The notes below the pieces were generated by a model. That model was not told the DNA's origin, did not search any database, and was given only the letters and a program-made list of their open reading frames with translations. From positions 272,066 through 336,065 of the forward strand of contig PUQB01000208.1 in the NCBI GenBank assembly GCA_003024785.1: a stretch of 64,000 nt of DNA, read 5' to 3'. The position numbers and the translations under genes are program-made. Within the stretch, counting starts at the first letter, position 1, and each line of letters starts with the position of its first letter. This document shows, in pieces, positions 35,411 through 45,742 of this stretch. Origin of the DNA: Selaginella tamariscina. Taxonomy: Eukaryota > Streptophyta > Lycopodiopsida > Selaginellales > Selaginellaceae.

Positions 35411-36851
35411 CTCTTTTTTACGTTTATAGTATTCTTTCGATTGCATCTTTGATTCAACATGCAGACTGTGTTTTCCCAGTTGAAAATCAGGCTCTCATAG
35501 ATATAGTCAGGTAATAATGCAAGGGACTGTGTATAATATTTGTAGTATATTTAGTTTTTACACATATTTTGATATAAATCTCTGCTGCTCAATATTCGTC
35601 TGGATCTATATGTGTGTGTGTATTCACTAACTCTGTACATGTAAGTAGAAAGCATGAACAACACAATAATAGATATCTACGTGCAAAAGGAGTTCCAAAG
35701 CCTGGACAACCATTCGATGCAATGAATGAGATCGTTGCTAATCTTAATTTGCAGTTAACTAGCTCAGTGCGGTTTGATGGTCAACTTAATGGTAAGATAA
35801 ACACACACACACACGCACACACACACATGTACATGTGTGTATAAACCGATGAAACTAATAAACTGGTTGCAGTTGATTTAAATGAGATCACCACCAATCT
35901 CATACCTTATCCCCGGCTGCATTTTTTGATTTCGAGCATGACACCATATTTTCCATCATCAACAGAAGGTACGTGTGTGTGTGCGCACGCGCTCGTGCTT
36001 ACAGAAGGTATAGTATATGTGTATATACGAGTGCTTTGTTGGTTACACATATCTATTCTACTAGCCCGACTTCCACGGAAGGTATTAGTCCAACACCACC
36101 ACTCTAGATCCATCAATCAGGTACTTCAATGACACACACACACACAACACGCACACGCATATGCACGCACTGATGTATATATGTAAATGTACCCACATAT
36201 AATGTGTATTTATATGGCACTAACTGCTTGAAATTAGATGTTTACAGATGTTTTCACAAGAGATAACCATCTTATTAAGGCATACCCGCTGGAGTCCACT
36301 TACCTGGCATGTGCATTTTTATTAAGGGGGAAATGCAGCATCTCAGATATACATGATAATATTTCCCGCATCAGCCATCGTCTCAAAATGGTTAATATTA
36401 TATGCATACAATGTACATGTATGTATGTATAATTTCAGGTACATTGGAATGATGGAGGGTTTAAAGTTGGAATCTGCGACCAGCCAGCTTATGGGATTCC
36501 ATTATCTCTTCTTTGTCTTGCAAATAATACTTGCATGAGGTCTAACACGCGTGCGTGCGTGCGTGCGTGCGTGCGTATGTCTGTGTGTTTAATGCACTTG
36601 TCTTGTAGAAACCGGTTCTTGGTCATGAGGGAGTCATTTAACATGCTGTTTAAGAAGCGTGTGTATGTTCATCATTACACGGAATACATGGATATTACCA
36701 CGTTCGACACATGCTCAGGCAAATTTTATTCACACACACACACACGTACTTTTCTATGCGTATTCATTTTCTTGCACGTACAGGTATTGTAGATAATTTA
36801 ATTGAGGAATACTCAACTGTGGAAAAAATGCAACAAAAAATGCCATTGTGA
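34157..36851 (+). CDS. TUBE1: Epsilon-tubulin, 16 exons
   Basis: Centriole/basal-body tubulin needed for triplet microtubules. Exons: 34157-34204, 34305-34387, 34469-34553, 34684-34737, 34798-34864, 34927-34993, 35051-35149, 35274-35356, 35430-35510, 35646-35791, 35873-35968, 36065-36120, 36238-36390, 36439-36539, 36609-36718, 36784-36851. Motifs: [62 protein letters not shown]-binding [79 protein letters not shown]. These fit epsilon rather than alpha, beta, gamma or delta tubulin. Two introns (after 34387 and 36718) start with GC, not GT. Exon 5 begins GG CCA where GGG is expected, making the sum (1397 nt) one base short. About 465 residues, as in other epsilon-tubulins. Large CT, GT and GA tracts fill the introns. 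Confidence 0.92.
34206..34290. repeat. (CT)n/(CCCTCT)n tract in epsilon-tubulin intron 1
   Basis: Starts a few bases after the splice donor and fills nearly all of the 100-bp intron, ending just before GATGCACACAGCAG. Confidence 0.95.
34580..34660. repeat. (GT)n-(GA)n compound microsatellite in epsilon-tubulin intron 3
   Basis: TGTGTG run of about 36 bases joined to a GAGAGA run of about 40 bases. Confidence 0.95.
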
Positions 36852-36914
36852 GACTTCAAGGGACATTTTAGTGAAGTTTACATGTTATTCTAGACGTGAA
36901 TACTGTTAACATTC

Positions 36915-37312
36915 TACAGACTTTTACCTATATTGACGATCCTTGCAATGCCATGCAAAAGCTGATACAGGTTCTTTTGGAGCAAGCACTGGAGACCATG
37001 GATGACGAGCATGATGAGAAGGCATCTTGTTTCAAAAAGGAGGTTAAGGCTCGGCTGGCTGTTGAAGTCGTAGCTGCACGCGAGGCATAGCAACGAGGGA
37101 TGCCGTCCATTCCAAACAGGATATATAAATGTGCCTCAGCTCCATTGTATGAGTTTGTGGGGAAAGGTACTGGAACTGGGCTTCTCATGGGAATGAAGAG
37201 TGGGTCGCCTGGGGTGGACTTCACCAAGGTTTACCATGCCATCTGCCAAGGCAAACTTATAGCTCCCTTGTTGAAATGTGTTCACGGTTGGTCAGGGGAG
37301 CCGAGCTTCTAA
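36915..37312 (+). pseudogene. PAL C-terminal relic, plus strand
   Basis: Begins with [11 protein letters not shown] ([18 protein letters not shown]) and continues QKLIQVLLEQALETMDDEHD, EVKARLAVEVVAAREA, then after a stop codon [57 protein letters not shown]. Only about the last 130 residues of PAL are present, with an internal stop and short deletions. It is clearly more diverged from the copy at 45.7-47.9 kb than the relic at 37.7-38.8 kb is. It starts 64 bp after the epsilon-tubulin stop, on the same strand, and might be transcribed as part of that gene's 3' UTR. Confidence 0.85.
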
Positions 37313-37690
37313 GTCCGTTTCCTCTCTCCCTCTCTCTATATATACAATTTACGTATACTGTCTAAATTAGACTGGTTATTAAATTTAGACAGGTTAATTA
37401 AATAAAAAAGTTAAGGTTAAAATCAATAAACAGTAGGTTTTACTGAATGTTTATATATAGTTAAGTGCGTGCGTTAGCAATTATAAAGTAGAGCTGCAAT
37501 GTCTGTCATCATCTACCTTTCCGCTGGTTGGTACACAAGGTGATGAGTTACCTATAATGTAAACATTACATCTTAATGAAATTAAAATACTAGACACAAA
37601 AACATTGATATGTATCTCATTTAGTTAGCATGTCTTAGAAAGAAATGAAAAACTTATTGATATAATGGAAAACAATAGACTCCTTCAAGC
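37313..37690. other. Gap between opposing PAL relics
   Basis: AT-rich; a short (CT)n tract follows the stop codon at about 37320-37338. No gene seen. Confidence 0.5.
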
Positions 37691-37695
37691 AGACC

Positions 37696-38824
37696 TCAGA
37701 AGCTAGGTGCACCTGACCAGCCATCGAGACATCTGAACAAGGGAGCTACGATTTTACCTTGGCAGATGGCCTCATAGACCTTGGTGAAATCTTCCCCAGG
37801 AGACCCACTCTTGGTTCCCATGAGCAGCGCAGTTTCACAGTCCTTCCTCACAAACTCATACAATGGAGCTGAAGCACACTCATATATCCTGTTGTCAACG
37901 GAAGCCTCGCCTTGCTCATAAGCCTGGCGAGCAGCTGCAACCTCAACAGCCAGTCTTCACCTCCTCCTCAAACAAGCCGATCTTGTGGAAGACAGAAGTC
38001 TTCTCGTCCTTCTCCTCATCCACGTTCTTGAGTGCGTGCTCAACCAGCACCTGCCTCAGCTTCTGCATCAGGTGGGTATCCAGCACTGCAAGAATCATGA
38101 TGTATGTGAAAACATGTTGGTTGTCAACCACTCTGAGGAGCTCCTTCTCGCAGAATCTGGAGGCCAGGAACACTCCAGTGGGAGCAGTTGTGAGTGTCTT
38201 CTTGGCTGCTTGGGAGACCACCTGCTTCACTGTGGCTTGCATGTGCTCCTCGAGGTGACGAAGATCAATAGCCTGGCACAGTGCAACCAGATAAGTGGAG
38301 CTCATGAGCTTGAGGATGTCAAGAGCCTCAGCTGTCTTGCGAGCTGAAACAAGACCGAGAGAGTTGACGTCCTGTGGGTGGTGACCGGGTTGGCAAGGTA
38401 CTGGGCTCAGAAGTGTACGAGGCCATTGCAATCTCTGCACCTTTGAAGCGGTATTCCAAGCTCTCACCTCCGCTGAGGTTGGAAGGCAGTCCGTTGTTGT
38501 AGAAGTCGTTGACAAGCTCGGAGAACTGGCAAACATGAGCTTGCCAATGGCAGCTATGGCAAGCCTCGTGTTGTCCATGGACACACCAAAGGGCGTTCCC
38601 TCGTGGAGTGCCTTGTCACAGGCCACGTCGATGATGGGGTTGTCGTTGACAGAGTGATCTCGCGTTGGATGGAATGTGTAGCAAAGCGGATAACCTCCAT
38701 CTGAGGCCCCAACCACTGTGGAGAAGTCCTGCCTTGGGCTTCTTCAGCGGGTCGGTCTTGTGCAACTTGGCAGCGTGCTTCATGTAAAAGCTTCCGGCAA
38801 GTACGTGCTCCATGATGGCAGCAG
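37696..38824 (-). pseudogene. PAL relic, C-terminal half, minus strand
   Basis: Covers PAL from about [10 protein letters not shown] to the end (WSGAPSF-like), nearly identical to the same part of the copy at 45743-47892, so recently duplicated. Readable stretches: [68 protein letters not shown]. Compared with the other copy it has several short deletions and frame slips and lacks the N-terminal half, including the MIO active-site region. It is cut at about 38824, right at a 16-bp direct repeat. Confidence 0.85.
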
Positions 38825-38874
38825 CCAACAAGAGACTCCTTCTGACAACAACGGACTGCCAACAAGAGACTCCT
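38825..38874. repeat. 16-bp direct repeat at the PAL relic junction
   Basis: CCAACAAGAGACTCCT occurs at 38825-38840 and 38859-38874, the first copy abutting the end of PAL homology. Confidence 0.85.
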
Positions 38875-39150
38875 GGAAAACAGAGCTTTTAATTATGGTT
38901 CAGAAAATGTCCGATTATAATATTTTGGAGAGACAACAAGCAGGTATGTTATATATACTCTTATTTCTTTATGCATGTTGTGTGGTTTCGTGCCTCTGAA
39001 TTGGTTTATAATTTGTAGGTGACTCTGGAGCCGAAACGAGCAAGGATAACATCGCCAACGACACTCTCAAAGAAGCACAGGCTGATGTTGGAGAGGCTTA
39101 CGATCTGTCAGTTAAAGAACAAGCAGATACATCGTTATATATACATACAC
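38843..39150 (+). CDS. Fragment of an unrecognised gene, two exons
   Basis: A coding-like frame reads [20 protein letters not shown] and [11 protein letters not shown], ending at a GT donor near 38945. After an AG acceptor near 39018 it continues in phase as [20 protein letters not shown] and [18 protein letters not shown] before microsatellite-like sequence. The matching phase across a good intron suggests real exons. No start codon or family is clear; the 5' end stops at the PAL relic, so the gene may have been truncated by it. Confidence 0.35.
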
Positions 39151-39394
39151 AACATATAAGTTGATATTGGTAAGAGTATGAATGCAGATATTGAAGTTCA
39201 AGAATACATACAGCGGAATATTTGCCTTTATGGAGCCTCTTACTGTACGTGTGTGTGTGGATATATACATAAGTGTTTATACCTGTGTATATGTGAAATA
39301 TGATAGATGAAGCAAAACTAAGCTGGAGTTTTAAACAAAATGGTGCAGCACATTCAGCTGGGAAGAAAAGAATGTCCGCAATTAGAATCTAAGA

Positions 39395-39490
39395 ACATCT
39401 ACCAAGTTACGAACTTAAGCTTGCACGACTTGTTTCATATGTACATCTACCAAGTTACGAACTTAAGCTTGCACGACTTGTTTCATATAT
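39395..39490. repeat. 48-bp tandem duplication
   Basis: ACATCTACCAAGTTACGAAC... repeated at 39395 and 39443, near-perfect and including AAGCTTGCACGACTTG. Confidence 0.9.
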
Positions 39491-40060
39491 ATAACAAAGT
39501 TATTATGGATGTCACTGTCTCTATGTGATTCCTAATACAAGTTTGCACTCTCTAACTCGTAGGAGAACCACGGGCACCTCCTCTCACCATCTCTATAACT
39601 CCTTAGGAGAAGGGTTTGTAACACACAACAGGATACCCACTGAAACCCTCACATCCAAAGCCAAATAATCTGCTCCATCCTATGCAATGACATTACCAGA
39701 CGTGTTGAATTCTTGTCACCCAAAGATAGGTAGGTCAAGCCATGCTGAAATATAACACGAGCCGAACCTACGGACCAGTGCACATTAGAAATTACTTTCC
39801 TGCTGTTGCACAGCTATCAAAGCAATGTCTTCACATTCTTTTCGTGATTTCCAATGAAAAGTGGCCTACACAAACTACACTCGGAACTTCACCCATGCGC
39901 AATCCGCTTCATGCATTTTTATAGTACCGTCAATTAATGATACCTTCTTCTTGAGTAAGTGTGCTCATATGAACAGTTGATTACTACCATCGCAAAATAA
40001 GCCCCTCCAATAACTCCACCTTGAATCATAGTAACAAAAGCCTAATTGATAGTTGCCCTA
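39491..40060. other. Spacer upstream of the TPR gene
   Basis: GC-balanced in part (39540-39900), but no open frame or known element is recognised. It ends in a telo-box-like GCCCTAATTAGGTTTTGC at 40053-40070, just before the next start codon. Confidence 0.4.
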
Positions 40061-40086
40061 ATTAGGTTTTGCACGACGCGCCGACG

Positions 40087-41091
40087 ATGGCGATACGAGC
40101 ATGGCGTGACGGTCCATTGGAGCGCTTCAAGGCGGCTCTTCAAGCTCTTTGCGACAGACAATGGGTACTTGCGGGGTTCTGTGTTCAACGAGATGTGCAA
40201 ATTGGGCGCAAAAGAGTTAGAATCGCCTATGATGCTTCCCATGCCCTGCGAACAGGATCAGCTGCTGGTGCTGCACCACTTTCTTGATTACTGCGAGAAA
40301 GGGCGCTTCCCACTTGAGGAGCTTTGGAAGCTCAAGGGGGATCCGACGATTGATCGGGCTTATGCAGCCATGGAGCACTGGGAGCAGGACATTGCTGCAG
40401 GGGACCGGGACTTTTTGGAGCACAAGCTGGCCGTGGAATGCGATCTTGGAAAAATACTCGTCCTCAAGTTACGATTAACTTCATTGGCATTGCAGAATGT
40501 CCAAGGTTGAAGGAAACAAGTCAGGAGAAGCCACTGACGTCGTGCAAGGTACGTGCAAGATACTTACTAAGCTCCCATTAGTTGCTGTGATGACACAGTT
40601 TGCAGGTACATGAGGGCAAAGGAACACCTGCAATTTGTGCTGCAACATAATCCAGCTTGTTGGACGGCTCACAAACTAATTGCTGTTGCTCACTGGCAGT
40701 TAGGCGAGGAAACTGAGGCACTTTGGGAAGCTCGAAGAGCATTGATGCTCAAGCCCAAGGATGGGGAACTGTGGACTCTGTTGGGATGCATAGAGGTTGC
40801 TCGCAAGGATTCGAGAGCTATGCCTTTGCCTTTTGGATTGGAGATGCAAATATGGACTACGGACTTGAAGTCGCCAGGCGTCCGACTGCCGTTCAAGAGT
40901 GCGCCTTGTCTGCCTTCAAGTTGGCTATGCAGCTCGCCAGGTCTGACGAGGAGAGACAAGCGGCATTGCAAGCTGCTCAGACGCTGAGTCCCGGTGTCGA
41001 CTTGGAACAGCAGAGAGATCTCAACCTGGGTGCCCGGGACGTGGCGGGCACCTGGGGCTTGCATGAGCAGAGGGGTGAGCTTCTTTGGTAA
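40087..41091 (+). CDS. TPR-like protein, frame interrupted
   Basis: Start MAIRAWRDGPLERFKAALQA at 40087. After a one-base frame change it reads as SVFNEMCKLGAKELESPMML, LLVLHHFLDYCEKGRFPLEE, YAAMEHWEQDIAAG and LEHKLAVECDLGKILVLKLR. An intron is likely at about 40550-40607 (GTACGTGC...TTTGCAG). Then AKEHLQFVLQHNPACWTAHK, LIAVAHWQLGEETEALWEAR and LMLKPKDGELWTLLGCIEVA form TPR-like helix pairs. A further one-base change near 40810 leads to DYGLEVARRPTAVQECALSA and FKLAMQLARSDEERQAALQA. The TPR pattern (W at position 4, A/G at 8) is seen but I cannot name the protein. The need for two or more frame changes suggests a pseudogene or consensus errors. Confidence 0.5.
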
Positions 41092-41864
41092 TTCTCATGC
41101 AAAAGTCTGCCGGTTTCAATGTGCTTAAATTAAATACACTATGCTCTCTCTCTCTCTCTAAGTGGATTATACTTAAAAAGATTATGCGTGTAGTTTAATC
41201 TAACTTAAAACTGTTTAGTTGAAAATATATGTTATTCAGATTATAAACTCTCAAACAGCTTCTGCACCGTTGGATCAACCATCACGTCAACTGATCGGCG
41301 TACGACGGTCGAACATGTAGATGAGAAAACTGCATGCCGTTAATTAATTATTTTAGATTTTATATGCTAAATTAAAGGAACGTTCGGGATTAATGCATTT
41401 CATCTATATGCTATATATATAAGTTTTATTTCAAAATACAGCCTTTTAATATTTAATTAAGTTCTAATTAATTACCACTAACATAAATCGTTTCTAATTT
41501 CAATGTGCGTGGCTATATGTGTGTGTATATATAATGTCAACAAATTTGAGTATTAATTCTTAATTTTTTAATTTAAATATATAATATAGGGTTTTGTTAA
41601 ATAAAAGATGTGTTTTCCAGCACAACATTCCCGAGGTTACGATCGATATGGTTTTATACAGTATATTATATATTGGAATGATGCTGTGTGTGAGGGAGGA
41701 CATGTTATACTAAATTTTCATGTCATGATATTAGTTATGTGATATAATTTATACTTCATTTATATAAAAGACTGTTGAATAAAACTTTAATTAAGTTTAG
41801 TGCATATGCTGCCCCGTGTGTGTACCTCAAGAAGATAGTAGACTCTTCAATATGCAGCTTGTGC

Positions 41865-41909
<45 letters not shown>

Positions 41910-42080
41910 TTATGCATACTCTACAACACGTCTGTGTAACAACAACGGAGGCTCGTGGTGGACGTCCTCCTCCTCGCTCCTGCTCCGGCACCGCTCCGCT
42001 AACGCCTGCATGAGAGGAGGCCACTGGAGCCCCTGCATTATACCAACATTTCTAAAGATGTACAATGTTATAAAATAATT
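41092..42080. other. AT-rich spacer
   Basis: (TA)n-(GA)n tract at 41867-41909. A GC-rich patch at about 41940-42030 (GGACGTCCTCCTCCTCGCTC) shows no supported gene. Otherwise empty. Confidence 0.5.
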
Positions 42081-42154
42081 CATTCACATATAAAATGTTT
42101 GAATCTGCCACGTGGCTCAAGCTTAGGGCTGTAGAGTTTAGCACAGAGACGAGT

Positions 42155-42829
42155 ATGAAGGCGCTAGTAGTGAAGGCGCTAGGAGATCCAACACTGGCGC
42201 CATGCGACAAGGGGCCACTGTACATTGATGAATCCATCCCCGGCCACTCCTCGACTCGCCTAATTCTGTGCGAGTACGTGTGACTGCTGCCAGTGTGAAC
42301 TTCGCAACTGGTTTGATTGTCATGGGCAAGTATCAGGAGCGCCCTGCATTGCCCTTTATCCCTGGAGGCGATTTTTCCGGCGTGATTTCTGAGGTGGGGG
42401 ATCGTGTCACGCGTGTCAAGGTGGGCGATCGTGTGTGTGGATTGGTTGATTTGGGGTCTTATGCAGAAGAGGTCGTCACAAACGAGAATTCCGTGTAAGT
42501 TAAGCAATACACACATACCGCACATATACACATATATACATATGTTTTGTTAAGTTTAAATGCGTATAGTTACTATGATTAAGTAATTCCGTGTAAGCAA
42601 GTGTTCTTAAGCATACATACGAACATATATATTGTTGAGTTTTAAGTTCGTATATACACAGATACGCACAAGTTATTATGGATTATGTAATGTTTTGGTG
42701 TTTTCTAGCTATGTTGTTCCTGCTGGGTGTAATTTGATTGAAGCAGCAGTACTGCCGGTTGCATTTGGAACTTCTCATGTTGGACTTGTTCATAGAGCGA
42801 ATCTGCAGCCTGGACAGGTGTGATTTTTT

Positions 42830-42876
<47 letters not shown>

Positions 42877-44413
42877 CTATATATGTATGTATATATGTAT
42901 ATATGTGTATGTATATACACACACACACAACACACACACTATATGTATATATACGTATATATATATCTAAATATAATATACTTGCATATGTGTGTCTATG
43001 CATGCATGTGTCTGTAATTATGATGAGGCTGAAGTAATTTTCTTTGTATTCTCGCTGTTGTATCTTATCAATAGATTAAGTATATTGGCAACTAACTGAA
43101 CCCACAAGTGCTATTGCGTCTCTGGAAACTTCAAATGTTTTTGCTCTACTAGTTGATTAATATTGATTAAACTAACTCACATTTATTTGTGTGTGTATTT
43201 TCTTATGAGACTGTAATGTATGTTCATTAGTGGAGAGACTTCAATGTTCTTATGCTATTAGAACTGAAAATGTATATACATGAATTAACTTTGATTTTGT
43301 TTTACACAGGTTTTGCTCGTGTTAGGTGCAGCAGGTGGAGTAGGATTGGCAGCCGTGCAAATTGGGAAACTGTGTGGAGCTGTTGTTATAGCTGCAGCAA
43401 GGTAATCCCTTATTTATTATGTGCGTCTTACATATGTAGATGAACAACTATCAGAGGAAAGGACAAGGTAGATCTTCTAAAAGCTACAGGTGCCGATCTC
43501 GTAGTTGATACCAGTACAGAAGACCTCATCAAGTCCGTACAGACGTTCTTGAAGTCTAGAAAGCTTGGAGGTGTTGATGTGTTGTACGATCCCGTAGGTG
43601 GGAAGAATTTCAAGGATGGAATGAGGCTTTGTCGTTGGGGAGCTCAAATCCTGATCATTGGATTCGCAAGTGGGGATATTCCAACTATTCCTGCCAATAT
43701 TGCCCTGGTTAAGGTGTGTACGTGTGTGTATATACATCCGTAACTGCATAACTCACATGTAAGAATGGTGTCTGTATACATATGGATACTCTCTCTCTCA
43801 CACACACACAAAGAAAAGAAGAAGAAGAAGAAAAGGCAAAGTTTATAAGTTCCCTGTTGCAGAACCTGACAGTACATGGACTGTACTGGGGGAGTTACAA
43901 GAAACACAAGCCAGAGGTTCTCGATAGTTCCCTGATGCAGCTTTTGGACATGCTAGCAAAAGGTTCATTGCGTATTGAATTGTCTCACCAGTTCCGTCTA
44001 CCTGAGGTAAACTCTTACTATCACGTATGTATAAAGATTATGTGTGTGCGTGTGCATCTATATATATATATATATATATATTCAAATACATACGGACAAA
44101 CTCAACTCTCTCTCTCACACGCGCGCGCAGCAAAAGTCAGGTCTTTGTTCACCATCCTTGATGGTACAGTAATCTAGAGTAGGAGTTATATCGATTTCGT
44201 ATTAGACAACCCATAAACAGCTCCCAAGAAACTTTGATTTATAGTTAGGTGAAATAAAGTAATATAACAATGTAATATATTAAAATATATCATTATAATA
44301 CGATTATATATTGTCGTATACAGGTGAATATAGCGTTCTCAACAATCCTTCAAAGGAAAGTGATGGGGAAGGTGGTTGTCGTGTTTGATGACGAGGCTAA
44401 GTCTAGGCTGTGA
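42155..44413 (+). CDS. NADPH:quinone oxidoreductase-like MDR protein
   Basis: Medium-chain dehydrogenase/reductase of the zeta-crystallin/quinone reductase type, most like Arabidopsis At3g56460 (from memory). Exons: 42155-42494, 42709-42817, 43310-43401, 43455-43713, 43863-44006, 44324-44413. Motifs: VRVRVTAASVNFATGL, GKYQERPALPFIPGGDFSG, VKVGDRVCGLVDLGSYAEEV, AVLPVAFGTSHVGLVHRA, Rossmann VLGAAGGVGLAAVQIGK, GVDVLYDPVGGKNF, GAQILIIGFASGDIP, TVHGLYWGSYKKHKP. No structural zinc Cys cluster is seen, as expected for this subfamily. The sum (1034 nt) is one base short; the slip lies in exon 1 between ESIPGHS and SPNSVRVRV, around 42255. ATG 42155 gives MKALVVKALGDPT; an in-frame upstream ATG exists at 42095. 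Confidence 0.88.
42830..42955. repeat. Compound (AT)n/(GT)n/(CA)n microsatellite in oxidoreductase intron 2
   Basis: AT, GT, TATG and CA tracts in a row directly after the splice donor region. Confidence 0.95.
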
Positions 44414-44700
44414 CTGACCAAAAGACTTCTGGAGTGAAGATTAAACTGTGGGTTGACTGACCACAATAATAGTAGTTTAATAAATAAAAGAACCGATCTT
44501 ATGCTGCCAGGTAAGCGTTCTAGAGCCAGGATTTTATCAGATGGTATATACGCACACGGATCTTCCCTTCCTAGGTGACCGTGTTTAATCAACACGCTGT
44601 TGTTTTGAGATTTTCAAAGGGTACTGATTTTTCTTCTACTGGAGCAAGAGGTATTTTTGTGCTCTTATGTGGGATCCGGTAGAGGAACACTCGTAATTTT
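44414..44700. other. 3' flank of the oxidoreductase gene
   Basis: Probable 3' UTR (AATAAATAAAAG at about 44477) and spacer. No separate gene seen. Confidence 0.45.
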
Positions 44701-44717
44701 GATTTGTTGAGAGAGAG

Positions 44718-45334
44718 ATGTTAATGTGGGAGAACGAGGAGGAACACGCGAGAACGAGTTGCTCGCTCGGGCTGAAGAAGATGTTCAGAAAGAGTCAAAG
44801 GGTACAACCAGGAATATGTGCCAGAGTGTTGAGGAAGTTCCAGAGAGGCAACGAGATAGAGCCCAAGTTGGAATGCTCTCCGGTGTCTCCGGTGTCTGTG
44901 GTTCCCAGCACAAGTGATGAATCTTCCCAAGTGTTTAGTGACAAGTCGGTTGAGGAGGTGAGTGGAGGCTTCTCTTCTTCCTTGGTTAGCCAGGGGTTTA
45001 GTAGCGGTAATCAACAGTTTGGTTTAGAAGAGTTTAACAAGTCCAGCACAGGCTTTAGCGACCAGCTGTTTAGTTTTGGGGAGCGCAGCAGTAACCGCAG
45101 ATTGGTTTCCTGGAGACTCCCAAGCTCAAGATGTCGGATGCTGAGTTTGTTTCGAGGATTGGGACTGACTCGATATGGAAAGAGAGGTTTAAGAGCTTGA
45201 GCTTCGATGGTGGGCAGGAATATCTTGGGATCTTGGAGGTGAGAAATAGAGGTTCAGTGATCTCGTGTGGGAGAGACGAATGCTTGTTCCTATCCCTGAG
45301 ATCGAGATACCGTGCAATTTTGATATCTAAATAG
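44718..45334 (+). CDS. Unrecognised Ser/Gly-rich protein
   Basis: Open frame from 44718 reads HARTSCSLGLKKMFRKSQRV, then a Ser-, Pro- and Gly-rich middle (SPVSPVSVVPSTSDESSQVF; SSLVSQGFSSGNQQFGLEEF). From about 45110 the better coding frame shifts by one and reads LETPKLKMSDAEFVSRIGTD, SIWKERFKSLSFDGGQEYLG, ILEVRNRGSV. A possible donor lies at 45239. The two parts may belong to one gene with a one-base error. I do not recognise a family. Confidence 0.4.
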
Positions 45335-45339
45335 TTAAA

Positions 45340-45742
45340 ACATGATTAAGTTTTATCATGACAGGAAAACACTAGTAGAATGTGCAAGGATAACTTGCTC
45401 AGTCGTATGTCTATATATTTGCCAATGGTAATCGAATAACTCCTTTTGTAACGTACTCCTCCCCGACGGGAAGTGCAAACTTCTATAATTTGGGATTTGG
45501 TCGAGGATTTGAAAGCAAATGAATTATAAGTGAAAAAGATGGTATCAAATGAGCTTGAAACACTGAGGATCCTCAAGAACCGCTGATGGTAAGCAATATA
45601 ATTTTTAATCACATTTAAATAAACACTGATTATAGTTAATAAGTTTATGAAACGTGTGTGTGTGTGTGAAACCTCTGACACGTTCAATTGAAAAAGTATT
45701 AATTTTTTTGAATGAAAGAATGTATATGTCAAAAATGAAATC
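45340..45742. other. Spacer between the Ser/Gly-rich gene and PAL
   Basis: AT-rich. A short (GT)n tract lies near 45655-45669. No gene supported; the part nearest 45743 is presumably the PAL 3' UTR. Confidence 0.45.

Noticed and set aside
34157-36851. Gamma- or delta-tubulin
   Set aside because: [12 protein letters not shown], the DISGSGNNW-type [11 protein letters not shown] motif, [12 protein letters not shown] and the overall length fit epsilon-tubulin better.
40690-41064. 124-residue minus-strand ORF
   Set aside because: Antisense shadow of the TPR-like gene.
42683-43037. ORFs of 60-100 residues in the oxidoreductase intron
   Set aside because: Made of AT/GT/CA repeats; the host gene's splice sites and phase explain the region.
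44718-45200. Histone or transcription factor with a basic N-terminus
   Set aside because: No recognised domain; the Ser/Gly-rich middle could belong to many families.
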